Shown here one piece after another: positions 7,707 through 16,770 of a stretch of DNA of 64,000 bases. Source of the DNA: SIG440 sp045578305 (lineage in GTDB: Bacteria > Bacillota > Clostridia > Monoglobales > Monoglobaceae); assembly GCA_045578305.1 (NCBI GenBank), contig JAZNKA010000068.1, positions 1 through 64,000 of the forward strand, written 5' to 3'. The notes under the pieces are model-generated. The model was not told the origin of the DNA. It searched no databases and worked only from the letters and a program-made list of their open reading frames with translations. Position 1 is the stretch's first letter, and every line of letters starts with the position of its first letter. Both the position numbers and the translations under genes were made by a program.

Positions 7707-8879
7707 CTATAATTCGCGCAAAGCATCTTTTCGATGAAGCATTTCGTCAATACGCTCTATATAATCTTTAGGCTCTTTTACATTAAAAATCCGCTCTATC
7801 CGGTCGGTTTCGCGGTCAACTGTTTTTGTAACCCCGCCGCAGCCCAACGAAATTATGGTTTGCACCTCTTCCATTATATAAATATTATAAAGGCTTTCGC
7901 TACCCTGCTTTGCATAGCCGACATTTTCAAGATTTCCAAGCATATTTTTTTGTCTGTAAAGATAATATGGGTTTTTCCCATTTTTCATAATGGTATTGCG
8001 CGCAAAGTCAACCATTTGCGAGACCTCTCCGCCATTTGTCAAATTATACTCACTAAGAGTCTCGTTAAGCTTTGACGAGCGTTTTATGCTCATTGTGTGA
8101 ACTGTTGTGTTTTCGGGGTCAAGGTTCTCCACCTCTTCAATTGTATACTTGAACATATCCAGCGTTTCGCCCGGAAGTCCTGCAATAACATCCATATTTA
8201 TGGTCGAAATTCCGCACTCCCTTGCCATATACATTGCGCGTCTTATATCATCCGGAGTGTGATTTCGACCGATTGTTTTAAGCACAGATTCGTTCATAGT
8301 CTGGGGATTGATGCTTATTCGGTCAATTCCGTATTTTTTAATCATTTTAAGTTTGTCTTTGGTAATTGTATCAGGTCTGCCGGCTTCGACTGTAAATTCC
8401 TTGTTTTCTGTCAGGTCAAATTCGTTAAAAACCGAGTCAAAAAGCATATCAAGCTGCTCGGGGTTTAAGGTTGTGGGGGTGCCTCCGCCTATGTAGACAG
8501 ATTCGATTATGTTTCCGTTTGATTGTATTATATCAGATGTGTATTTTATCTCTTTTTTCAAACATTCAAGATAATCCGGTATCAGCTTGGCACTTTTGGC
8601 GCCGCTGTTGCTTACGAACGAGCAATAAAGGCAACGAGTTGGACAAAAAGGAATACCAATATAAAGACTGACGCCCTTAGGATTCATCGCGTCAATAATA
8701 GGAAGTTCAATGCCTGCTATCTTGACAGCAAGCTCAGCCTTTTCGCGACTTGAACCATATTCACGAACAAAAGAGTCCACCGCATCGGTTGGACTCTGTC
8801 CTGATTTTAAAAATTTGCTTGCCAATTTTACAGGGCGGATGCCTTCAAGAACGCCCCAGGGTCTTTCGCAATCACTCAT
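7707..8879 (-). CDS. hemZ: HemZ-type radical SAM protein, N-terminally short
   Basis: This is a radical SAM enzyme of the coproporphyrinogen III dehydrogenase type (HemZ branch). The SAM cluster motif CPTRCLYCSF lies near residue 85, with the preceding YIGIPFC block. PWGVLEGIRPVKLA at residues 6-19 is typical of HemZ. In most HemZ proteins about 100 residues precede that block; here the gene starts just before it, giving 390 instead of about 480-500 residues. The start overlaps the stop of the MBL hydrolase gene by four bases (ATGA), which supports it. Haem synthesis itself is not shown by the context. Confidence 0.82.
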   Translation of the reverse strand: MSDCERPWGVLEGIRPVKLASKFLKSGQSPTDAVDSFVREYGSSREKAELAVKIAGIELPIIDAMNPKGVSLYIGIPFCPTRCLYCSFVSNSGAKSAKLIPDYLECLKKEIKYTSDIIQSNGNIIESVYIGGGTPTTLNPEQLDMLFDSVFNEFDLTENKEFTVEAGRPDTITKDKLKMIKKYGIDRISINPQTMNESVLKTIGRNHTPDDIRRAMYMARECGISTINMDVIAGLPGETLDMFKYTIEEVENLDPENTTVHTMSIKRSSKLNETLSEYNLTNGGEVSQMVDFARNTIMKNGKNPYYLYRQKNMLGNLENVGYAKQGSESLYNIYIMEEVQTIISLGCGGVTKTVDRETDRIERIFNVKEPKDYIERIDEMLHRKDALREL

Positions 8880-9496
8880 ATCAAAAAAGGGTTTTCCTTT
8901 CGTTGTTTTCCTATTGTAGTAGAAAATCCGTGACCCGGATACACCTTTGTCTCATCATCAAGAAGCATAAGCTTGTTTTTTATAGAATCGATTATTTTAT
9001 CAAAACTGCCCAAGGGGAAGTCGGTTCTTCCTATTGAGCCCGAGAATAATGTATCTCCGCTTATCAATATGTCATTCACAAGATAGCAAGTGCTGCCTTG
9101 TGTGTGTCCGGGTGTATGTATCACTTTTATATTCAAGCCATCAAGGGCAATCTCATCGCCGTCAGAAAGCAATTGAAAATTTTCGGGGGTACTAAGTTTG
9201 TCACTATGCTCTCCTGCAAGGTTTAGTTCCGGATTTCTAAGATATTTTTCCTCCTCTTTGTGCAACAGAAGATCGGCATTTGTGGCAACAAGTATTTCTT
9301 GAAGTGCAAGAATATGGTCAAAGTGTGAATGTGTCAAAAAAACTTTTTTGAGCATCAAGTCGTTCTTTTTTAAATAGTCAAGAATTTTGTCTGCCTCAGC
9401 CGGTGCATCAAAAAGAATTGCATTTTTTGTGTTTTCATCTGCAACAAGATAACAGTTTGTGACAAAATCTCCCAATGTAAATCTGTGAAAAATCAT
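8876..9496 (-). CDS. MBL-fold metallohydrolase (glyoxalase II-like)
   Basis: This 206-residue zinc hydrolase belongs to the metallo-beta-lactamase superfamily. The metal motif THSHFDH lies near residue 58, further ligands in HTPGHTQGS near 130, the bridging aspartate in ISGDTLF near 147 and a final YPGHG near 190. This architecture matches small hydroxyacylglutathione-hydrolase-like proteins common in Firmicutes, whose substrate is usually unknown. It lies between rel and hemZ in one run of close genes (relA-MBL-hemZ). Confidence 0.9.
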   Translation of the reverse strand: MIFHRFTLGDFVTNCYLVADENTKNAILFDAPAEADKILDYLKKNDLMLKKVFLTHSHFDHILALQEILVATNADLLLHKEEEKYLRNPELNLAGEHSDKLSTPENFQLLSDGDEIALDGLNIKVIHTPGHTQGSTCYLVNDILISGDTLFSGSIGRTDFPLGSFDKIIDSIKNKLMLLDDETKVYPGHGFSTTIGKQRKENPFLI

Positions 9497-9513
9497 TAGT
9501 TTTACCTCGCTTT

Positions 9514-11694
9514 TTATTGTCTGCGGCGCGCAACCGCCAAAACACCCTTAATGTTTTTAAGCTTGTTAATTGCAGTTTCAAGATTGTCAATATTTTTTAC
9601 TTCAATAGAAAGTTCCACTATTGCAAGATTATTTTTTGCAGTTCGCGCATTAAGGCTTTTGATTGGTATTTTGAGGTCCGATATGACCGATATAATGTCC
9701 GCAAGAAGCGAATTGCGGTCGGGAGCGGTAATACAAAGCATTGCCTGAAAGCTGCTTTCGACCTCGTTTGCCCAATGCACATTTATAAATCGCATTTGTT
9801 CTTCGGGAGAAAAATGAGAATTTGTAATGTTGATACAGTCGGCACGATGCACAGCCACGCCTCTGCCTCGGGTAACATAACCAATAATTTTGTCACCAGG
9901 CACGGGACTGCAACAATGTGAAATACGGATAAGACAGTTATCTATTCCGTCAACAACAACGCCACTGTGATTTGCCTTTGAAGTGGTTTTAAGCAAAAAT
10001 TGTTCGGGCGAAATGTCGCTTATTTCATTTTTGCTTGCCATATCCTGCTTGCAAAGTTCTTTGAATTTGGTCAAAAACTTTGTTGCATTTGAACCACCAT
10101 AGCCAAGTGTTGCAAAAACATCCTCAGCCTGGGCAAATCCGTATTTGCTCAAAATCGTGCCAAAAAGTCTTGTATCGTTCATATACGAAACAGGAACCAA
10201 AGCTTTTTTAAGCTCGCGCTCAAATTGTTCTTTGCCTTTCAGGATATTTTCACTTCTGTTTTCTTTTTTAAGCCACTGATTGATTTTGTTTCGTGCCTGA
10301 GAGGTTTTTGCAATCTTAAGCCAGTCAAGATTTGGACCATGAACCGCATTTGATGTGTTTATTTCTACAATGTCACCATTTTTCAGTTTATAATCCAGAG
10401 TAACAATTTTTCCGTTTACTTTTGCACCCTGCATTTTGTTACCGATTGCACTGTGTATTGCATACGCAAAATCAATTGGTGTAGCCCCTGCAGGAAGGCT
10501 TACTACATCGCCCTTTGGAGTAAAGACAAACACCTCGTCACTGAACATATCAATTTTGAGGGTCTGCATAAAGTCTTCGGCATTTGTGAGGTCTTTTTGA
10601 ATTTCCAAAAGCTGCTTTATCCATTCAAGCTTGCTGTCAAGGTCACTTTTGCCTACTCTTCCCTCTTTGTACTTCCAATGTGCAGCAATTCCGTTTTCGG
10701 CAGTATTGTGCATAGCCCATGTTCGTATTTGAATTTCAAAAGGAACACCATTCGGGCCGATAACCGAGGAATGAAGAGATTGGTACATATTGGGTTTGGG
10801 CATAGCAATATAGTCCTTAAATCTGCCCGGAATAGGTTTGAAGAGTTCATGTACCATACCGAGTACCGCATAGCAGTCGGCATCGGTATTTACTATAACA
10901 CGGACAGCAAAAAGGTCATAAATTTCATCAATAGACTTATTTTGAATAAACATCTTCCTGTAAATACTGTAGAAGTGTTTTGCCCTTCCTTCGACATGAG
11001 CCTCGATTCCAAGTGTTTCAAGCCTTGAATTTAAAAGGCTTATCATATCAGCAATATACTTTTCCCTCTGGCCTTGTTTCTGGCTTATTTTATCAACTAT
11101 CTCATAATAACCGATGGGGTCAATGTATTTAAGCGAAAGGTCCTCAAGTTCCATCTTTATTTTAGACATACCAAGCCTATGTGCAAGAGGTGCAAAAACC
11201 TCAAGGGTCTCACGCGCTTTTTCCCTTTGTTTTGGCTCGGGCATTGATTTTAATGTTCTGAGGTTATGAAGACGGTCTGCAAGCTTTATAACAATAACTC
11301 TTACATCATTTGCCATAGCAAGAAACATTTTTCTGAGGTTTTCTATTTGTTGGTCTTCGTTCGAAGTATAAGGAATTTTGCCAAGTTTTGTTACACCCGA
11401 AACAAGAAGTTCAACTGTTTCACCAAATTCCGCTGCTATTTCTGCCTCTGTTACATCCGTATCCTCAACAACATCATGCAGGAGTGCCGCAGTAACCGAA
11501 GAAACATCAAGAGACATGTCAGCAAGTATATTTGCAACAGCAACCGGATGCGAGAAAAATGGTTCTCCGGACACACGAAATTGACCCTCGTGTTTTGCCT
11601 TTGCAAATTCAAAGGCTTTTATCACGGGGTCTAAATCGGCAGATGGATTATGTTCTTTCAGCTTTTGCAAAAGATTTTCCAAAGCTTTTTCCAT
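9514..11694 (-). CDS. relA: Bifunctional (p)ppGpp synthetase/hydrolase (Rel/SpoT)
   Basis: This enzyme makes and degrades the stringent-response alarmone (p)ppGpp. The 726-residue protein shows all domains: the HD hydrolase (AALLHDVVEDTDVT near 68-80), the synthetase (YQSLHSSVIGPNGVPFEIQIRT near 305), a TGS domain (DEVFVFTPKGDVVSLPAGATPIDFAYAIHS near 390) and a C-terminal ACT domain. HD and synthetase motifs are both intact, so it should be bifunctional. It starts four bases after the recJ stop and is likely cotranscribed with it. Confidence 0.96.
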   Translation of the reverse strand: MEKALENLLQKLKEHNPSADLDPVIKAFEFAKAKHEGQFRVSGEPFFSHPVAVANILADMSLDVSSVTAALLHDVVEDTDVTEAEIAAEFGETVELLVSGVTKLGKIPYTSNEDQQIENLRKMFLAMANDVRVIVIKLADRLHNLRTLKSMPEPKQREKARETLEVFAPLAHRLGMSKIKMELEDLSLKYIDPIGYYEIVDKISQKQGQREKYIADMISLLNSRLETLGIEAHVEGRAKHFYSIYRKMFIQNKSIDEIYDLFAVRVIVNTDADCYAVLGMVHELFKPIPGRFKDYIAMPKPNMYQSLHSSVIGPNGVPFEIQIRTWAMHNTAENGIAAHWKYKEGRVGKSDLDSKLEWIKQLLEIQKDLTNAEDFMQTLKIDMFSDEVFVFTPKGDVVSLPAGATPIDFAYAIHSAIGNKMQGAKVNGKIVTLDYKLKNGDIVEINTSNAVHGPNLDWLKIAKTSQARNKINQWLKKENRSENILKGKEQFERELKKALVPVSYMNDTRLFGTILSKYGFAQAEDVFATLGYGGSNATKFLTKFKELCKQDMASKNEISDISPEQFLLKTTSKANHSGVVVDGIDNCLIRISHCCSPVPGDKIIGYVTRGRGVAVHRADCINITNSHFSPEEQMRFINVHWANEVESSFQAMLCITAPDRNSLLADIISVISDLKIPIKSLNARTAKNNLAIVELSIEVKNIDNLETAINKLKNIKGVLAVARRRQ

Positions 11695-11697
11695 AAG

Positions 11698-13404
11698 TTA
11701 GTTCACTTCCGCAAGTTTTATGTCTTTTAAAATAAGCTGGACATTCTTATATCCTTTATAATCGTTTATATCAAGGCCAAAGGCAACATTTATAAAATCG
11801 CCTTCTTTCAGGTGATTATAATACTCACCCATACCAAATCCAACAGAATCAAGGAATTTGCCATCTTTAAGAAGTGTCATTCTAAGATGCTTATTTTCAC
11901 TCATTGTGCTGATTTTGTGAATTTTTATACCCTTGACTGCAAAAATTGGTGAAGGATTTTCTACGCCAAAAGGCTGAAGTCGGTTTATCTCATCAACTGT
12001 TTCAAATGTGATGTATGTCGGCTTGATTACTGCATCAATCGAAATAGTGGGTGCCATTGCCTTTTCGTCAATTTTCAAAGCGGCATTTTTGTTGATAGCT
12101 TCACGGAATTCCTCAATTTTTTCGGTTTTTATTGAAAGTCCTGCTGCAAGTTCGTGACCACCGAATTTTTCCAAAAGGTCACCGCAATTTTCAAGAGCTT
12201 CAAAAAGATTATAACCGCTGATGCTTCGTCCCGAACCCTTTGCCTCCTCTCCGTCAATTGCAAAGAGAATTGAAGGTTTGTAGAACTTTTCGGTAATCTT
12301 GGACGAAACTATACCAACAATACCGTGATGCCAGTTCTCGTGAGGTATAATCAAAATTTGGTCGTTCTTAATCTGAGGATTATTTTCGATATATTCGATA
12401 GCTTCCGAGAACATTTTTTGCTCGGTTTGCTGTCTTATGGTATTTTCTTCGCACAGTCCCTCGGCAAGTTCATGAGCCTTTGCCATATCATCGGTCAAAA
12501 ACATCTCTACACTTCTTGTTGCACAGCCAAGACGGCCGCTTGCATTGATTCGCGGTGCTATTGTATAACCGATTGTAGAGGTTGTAATCGCTTTGTTATT
12601 GGTAATGGAAACATCAATAAGTGCTTTGAGACCAACATTTTCAGTAGTCTTGAATTTTTTAAGGCCCTCGGTAACCATAATTCTGTTTTCGTCAACAAGA
12701 GGCGAAATATCAGCAACAGTACCAAGAGATATAAGATCAGCGTATTTATCCATAAGCTGAGAAACTGTACTTTGTTCATCAAGAGCCTGAATAAACTTGA
12801 ATGCAACTCCAACACCGGCAAGGTTTTTAAAAGGATATTTGCAATCTTTTCTCTTTGGGTCGATTGCAGCATAAGCTTCGGGGATTTTTTCTTTACATTC
12901 GTGATGGTCTGTAATAATAATATCCATTCCTATGCTTTTGGCATATTCTGTCTCTTCTACAGCTGTGATGCCTGTGTCAACAGTAATCAAGACCTTCGTT
13001 CCGCTTGACTTTATTTTGTCCAAAGCCTCACGATTTACGCCATAGCCCTCCTGAATTCGGTCGGGTACATAATAATCAACATCAAATCCAAGATGTGTAA
13101 GATGCTTATAAAGTATGGCAATACTTGTTATACCATCAACATCATAATCGCCATATATTGTAATTTTTTCGTTGTTTTCTTTTGCCTGTTTAACTCGGCT
13201 TATCGCTTTGTCCATATCTTTTAAAAGATATGGGTCGTGAAGATTTTCAAGACTGCAATTCAAAAACTCTGCAATCTCTTTACTTTCGGTAATCCCTCTG
13301 TTGTAAAGGATTATTGAAGTAAGCGGAGATATTTGAAATTCTTTTGAAATCTCAACTACTCTGTTTTTGTCAAATTCTTTAAGCAACCAATTTCTTTGTA
13401 ACAT
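11698..13404 (-). CDS. recJ: Single-stranded-DNA-specific exonuclease RecJ
   Basis: This 5'-3' ssDNA exonuclease acts in recombination and mismatch repair. DHH-phosphoesterase motifs are visible: DYDVDGITS near residue 85, VDTGIT near 140, ITDHHE near 160 and the DHHA1 signature GSGRSISGYNLFEAL near 395. At about 568 residues it is normal in length. I start it at ATG 13404 (MLQRNWLL) because GGGTGA stands just before it. An in-frame ATG 36 bases upstream has no such site. Confidence 0.95.
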   Translation of the reverse strand: MLQRNWLLKEFDKNRVVEISKEFQISPLTSIILYNRGITESKEIAEFLNCSLENLHDPYLLKDMDKAISRVKQAKENNEKITIYGDYDVDGITSIAILYKHLTHLGFDVDYYVPDRIQEGYGVNREALDKIKSSGTKVLITVDTGITAVEETEYAKSIGMDIIITDHHECKEKIPEAYAAIDPKRKDCKYPFKNLAGVGVAFKFIQALDEQSTVSQLMDKYADLISLGTVADISPLVDENRIMVTEGLKKFKTTENVGLKALIDVSITNNKAITTSTIGYTIAPRINASGRLGCATRSVEMFLTDDMAKAHELAEGLCEENTIRQQTEQKMFSEAIEYIENNPQIKNDQILIIPHENWHHGIVGIVSSKITEKFYKPSILFAIDGEEAKGSGRSISGYNLFEALENCGDLLEKFGGHELAAGLSIKTEKIEEFREAINKNAALKIDEKAMAPTISIDAVIKPTYITFETVDEINRLQPFGVENPSPIFAVKGIKIHKISTMSENKHLRMTLLKDGKFLDSVGFGMGEYYNHLKEGDFINVAFGLDINDYKGYKNVQLILKDIKLAEVN

Positions 13405-13503
13405 AATTATCACCCATAATGTTAATTCTTTAACTGACATTCTATCACAATTTCAGCAAAAAAACAACACTTTTTTGTAATTTATGCAATTTTTCGATAA
13501 AGT

Positions 13504-15870
13504 TTAGCTGTTTTTAAGCTCGACCACAGTAACCCCGTTTTCCCCTTCTCCGTATTTGCCATTTCGGAAGGATTTTACATGGGGATGCCGTCTGAGCATA
13601 TCTTGAATTCCAGCCCTCAGAGTTCCTGTTCCTTTTCCGTGTATAAGAGTGACGGAAGAAAGCCCCGAAAGGCACGCCTGATCTAAATAAATGTCCGCTT
13701 CCATAAGTGCTTCTTCAAGCATCATTCCCCGAAGGTCGATTTCGGTTTTTACGAGTTTGGTACTTCCGCTTACATTTTTTTGCGGAACAAAACGCATAAG
13801 ATTTTTTTTAGTTTCATCCTCTATCACAACAAGGTTAGAAAGTTTTGCGGTTGTCTTCATAATTCCCATCTGGACTACGGCTGTTTCGGCTTTCTTATCT
13901 ATACTCAATATGCTTCCTTTTTCGTTTATATCGACAATTAAAACCGACATACCGGGTTTCAAGGCACTTATGTTAACTTTGACACCTTTTTGCAGTTTTG
14001 GCTGGGTGGGAGATTTTTTCTTATTCTTAATTTTTATATTAAGCTCTTTTTTAACCTCTTCCATCGCTTTAAGAGCCTCTTTTTCGTCATTTTTCGCTTT
14101 AAGCTCACGCATAGCCGCCACAATTTCGTCAGTTTCTTCCTTTGTTTTTTGGAGTATATCTTCAGCTTTTTTGTTTGCTTTTTCCAAAATCTTCGCTCGC
14201 TCGTTTTCAAGTTTTCGCCGTTCACTTTTAAGTTCGGCTCGGAGCTGAGCGATTTCATTTTTCATTTGTTCCTGCTTTATTTTTGCTTTTTCGGATTTTT
14301 TGCGGTTTTCTTCAATATTTGCCAACACATCCTCGAACTTGACTGTTTCTTTGGTAAGAAGCTGTTTTGAATTTTCAATTATAAAATCAGAAAGTCCAAG
14401 CTTTTTTGAAATGGCAAATGCATTACTTTTTCCCGGAATACCAATAAGCAGCTTGTATGTGGGACTTAATGTGTTTATATCAAATTCACATGATGCGTTT
14501 TCGACCCTTGGGGTTGAAAGAGCGTAAAGCTTAAGTTCGCTGTAGTGTGTTGTTGCAACGGTTTTTGCTCCAATGTTTTTTACATATTCAAGAATTGCAT
14601 TAGCAATAGCCGCACCCTCAACAGGGTCTGTCCCTGCACCAAGTTCGTCAAAAAGGATAAGCGATTTGTCAGTAAATTTGTCAAGGATATGAACAATATT
14701 TGTCATATGAGCCGAAAAAGTACTAAGGCTTTGCTCGATACTCTGTTCATCACCGATATCTGCATAAACACCATCAAAAACCGCAAGCATTGTCCCCTCT
14801 GCTGCAGGGATGTGAAGTCCCGCCTGTGCCATAATGGTGAAAAGCCCTACTGTTTTCAAAACAACAGTTTTTCCGCCTGTATTGGGGCCGGTAACCACAA
14901 GGGTATCGAATGTATCACCAATACTTATATCCTGAGGGACAACTTTTTTTGAATCAATAAGCGGATGCCTGCCACTCTTTATAATAATTCTGCCCTCATT
15001 ATTCATTTTGGGACATATTGCTTTTTGTGACACAGAAAGCTTTGCTTTTGCAAACACAAAATCTATGGCAATTATTGATTCATAGTTACATTTTATGAAT
15101 TCAGACGCATCTGCTGCTTTTGAAGTTAAATCAAAGAGAATTCTTTCTATTTCGGTCTTTTCTTTTGCATAAAGCTCCCTGAGTTGATTGTTGGTATCAA
15201 CCACGCTTGACGGCTCGACAAAAAGAGTCCCGCCCGATGCTGACATATCATGCACAATTCCCGGCACATCTCCGCGATGTTCGGCTTTTACGGGCACAAC
15301 ATATCTGTCATTTCGAAGTGTTACAATAGGGTCTTGCAAAAACTTGAGATAATGCGGTGAATGTACCATTTGATTGAGAGTATCTTTTATCTTTTCACCG
15401 GTGCGATAAATTTTTCGACGTATATCAAAAAGTTCGGGGCTTGCATTGTCCGAAAACTCATTTTCTGCAATTATCGAATCGGATATTTGTTTTTCAAGTT
15501 CTTTGCAAGGTACCAAAGGCTCAAAAAACTCTTCCAGCTTGCTTGCCTGTTCACCATATTTTTTGAGATTTTCGGTACATTTTAAAACTGATGCAATATT
15601 TAAAAGTTCTGCAGATGAAAGTACTCCTCCTATTTCGATACGCTTTAAAGATGCCAAAACAGAAGAAACCCGCGAGATAGCTGGCGCGCCAAACTTGCAC
15701 AAAGAAACATAAGCCGCATCGGTTTCGGACAACAATTTGTTTACCAAAACCAAATCACATTCAGGCACCAACGCATTTGCTTTGAATTTGGTTTCATCAT
15801 TTATACAATTTTCAGACAACATATCACATATTTTGTCAAATTCAAGAGTTTTAAGAGTTTTTTCTTCCAT
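13504..15870 (-). CDS. mutS2: MutS2 ATPase/endonuclease
   Basis: MutS2 proteins are MutS-like ATPases that act on recombination intermediates and on collided ribosomes in Firmicutes. The 788-residue protein has the MutS core and ATPase (Walker A GPNTGGKTVVLKTVG near 335; Walker B ILFDELGAGTDPVEG near 408). A long charged coiled coil spans about 515-620. A C-terminal Smr nuclease domain (IDLRGMMLEEA near 710, IHGKGTGTLRAGI) completes it. It is separated from recJ by about 100 bases and has its own promoter. Confidence 0.96.
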   Translation of the reverse strand: MEEKTLKTLEFDKICDMLSENCINDETKFKANALVPECDLVLVNKLLSETDAAYVSLCKFGAPAISRVSSVLASLKRIEIGGVLSSAELLNIASVLKCTENLKKYGEQASKLEEFFEPLVPCKELEKQISDSIIAENEFSDNASPELFDIRRKIYRTGEKIKDTLNQMVHSPHYLKFLQDPIVTLRNDRYVVPVKAEHRGDVPGIVHDMSASGGTLFVEPSSVVDTNNQLRELYAKEKTEIERILFDLTSKAADASEFIKCNYESIIAIDFVFAKAKLSVSQKAICPKMNNEGRIIIKSGRHPLIDSKKVVPQDISIGDTFDTLVVTGPNTGGKTVVLKTVGLFTIMAQAGLHIPAAEGTMLAVFDGVYADIGDEQSIEQSLSTFSAHMTNIVHILDKFTDKSLILFDELGAGTDPVEGAAIANAILEYVKNIGAKTVATTHYSELKLYALSTPRVENASCEFDINTLSPTYKLLIGIPGKSNAFAISKKLGLSDFIIENSKQLLTKETVKFEDVLANIEENRKKSEKAKIKQEQMKNEIAQLRAELKSERRKLENERAKILEKANKKAEDILQKTKEETDEIVAAMRELKAKNDEKEALKAMEEVKKELNIKIKNKKKSPTQPKLQKGVKVNISALKPGMSVLIVDINEKGSILSIDKKAETAVVQMGIMKTTAKLSNLVVIEDETKKNLMRFVPQKNVSGSTKLVKTEIDLRGMMLEEALMEADIYLDQACLSGLSSVTLIHGKGTGTLRAGIQDMLRRHPHVKSFRNGKYGEGENGVTVVELKNS

Positions 15871-15906
15871 ATGTCATGTATCCTTATCCTAAAAAAATAT
15901 ATTTAT

Positions 15907-15935
15907 ATATTATCATATATCAAAACATATTGCAA
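15907..15935 (-). promoter_or_regulatory. mutS2 promoter
   Basis: TTGCAA (15935-15930), a 17-base spacer and TAATAT (15912-15907) lie on the minus strand just upstream of mutS2. Confidence 0.45.
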
Positions 15936-16049
15936 ATTATTTTGAGTGTACTTGCACAAGTCAAGCCCAAAAAACATAATAATAGTCTATGCGCAGCCTT
16001 AAACAATTAGTTTCAGTGCTGTGAGTTGATTTTTGGGGGGCATATATCC

Positions 16050-16739
16050 ATGCTTGGCATATTTGATACAATGATGCAGTCAATTATTTTTCTTATTTCC
16101 TTTATGTCCGGGAACAACGCATTTCCCAAACCACTTACTTCTTCAGAGGAAAAAGAATATATAAAGCTGATGCAACAAGGCGACATAGACGCACGAAATA
16201 AACTTATTGAACATAATCTGAGATTGGTTGTACATATTGCAAAAAAATATTCAGCAGGTATCCGGGACAATGAAGATTTGATTTCACTTGGTACCATCGG
16301 GCTTATCAAAGGGATAAACAGCTTTGATGCATCCAAAGGCACGCGCCTTGCAACATACGCCGCAAGATGTATCGAAAACGAAATTCTGATGCTTATGCGG
16401 TCAAACAAAAAATCTCAGGGAGATGTTTCACTAAGCGACCCAATCGGGACCGATAAAGAGGGTAACCAGATACTTCTTATGGATATAATAGGTGCTGATG
16501 AAGAAGATGTTATTCGCGAAATAGATTCAAAAGAGCAGATAAAAAAGCTTTATGAGAACATAAATACAAAGCTTGATGAACGCGAAAAAGAAATCATTCA
16601 CCTCAGATATGGTCTCGGCAACGGAAAAGAATGGACACAGTCAGAAGTCGCAAAAGTTATGAATATTTCACGTTCTTATGTATCAAGGATTGAAAAAAAA
16701 GCCATAGAAAAATTAAAAAGCGGAATTTGTGAGGACTAA
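16050..16739 (+). CDS. sigK: Sporulation sigma factor sigma-K (pro-sigma-K)
   Basis: This is the late mother-cell sigma factor of endospore formation. The 229-residue protein begins with a hydrophobic pro-sequence (LGIFDTMMQSIIFLISFM), which keeps it inactive until processing. It then has NNAFPKPLTSSEEKEY, region 2 (NLRLVVHIAKKY, DLISLGTIGLIKGI, ATYAARCIENEILM) and region 4 with the helix-turn-helix MNISRSYVSRIEKKAIEKL. The reading frame is continuous, so no skin element interrupts it here. The ATG is chosen because GGGGGG lies nine bases upstream. It is one of few plus-strand genes. Confidence 0.95.
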   Translation: MLGIFDTMMQSIIFLISFMSGNNAFPKPLTSSEEKEYIKLMQQGDIDARNKLIEHNLRLVVHIAKKYSAGIRDNEDLISLGTIGLIKGINSFDASKGTRLATYAARCIENEILMLMRSNKKSQGDVSLSDPIGTDKEGNQILLMDIIGADEEDVIREIDSKEQIKKLYENINTKLDEREKEIIHLRYGLGNGKEWTQSEVAKVMNISRSYVSRIEKKAIEKLKSGICED

Positions 16740-16763
16740 AAAAGGACCTTTAAAGGTCCTTTT
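16740..16763. terminator. Bidirectional terminator between sigK and xerD
   Basis: AAAAGGACCTTTAAAGGTCC is a near-perfect palindrome with A and T runs at either end. It lies between the convergent sigK and recombinase genes and can stop transcription in both directions. Confidence 0.8.
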
Positions 16764-16770
16764 AATTCGT

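Noticed and set aside
12325..13008. Plus-strand open frame of 227 codons opposite recJ
   Set aside because: It lies entirely within recJ on the other strand. Its product has no domain and an odd composition, typical of a shadow frame.
13405..13440. Upstream ATG start for recJ
   Set aside because: The downstream ATG at 13404 has a clear GGGTGA site and matches the usual RecJ N-terminus.
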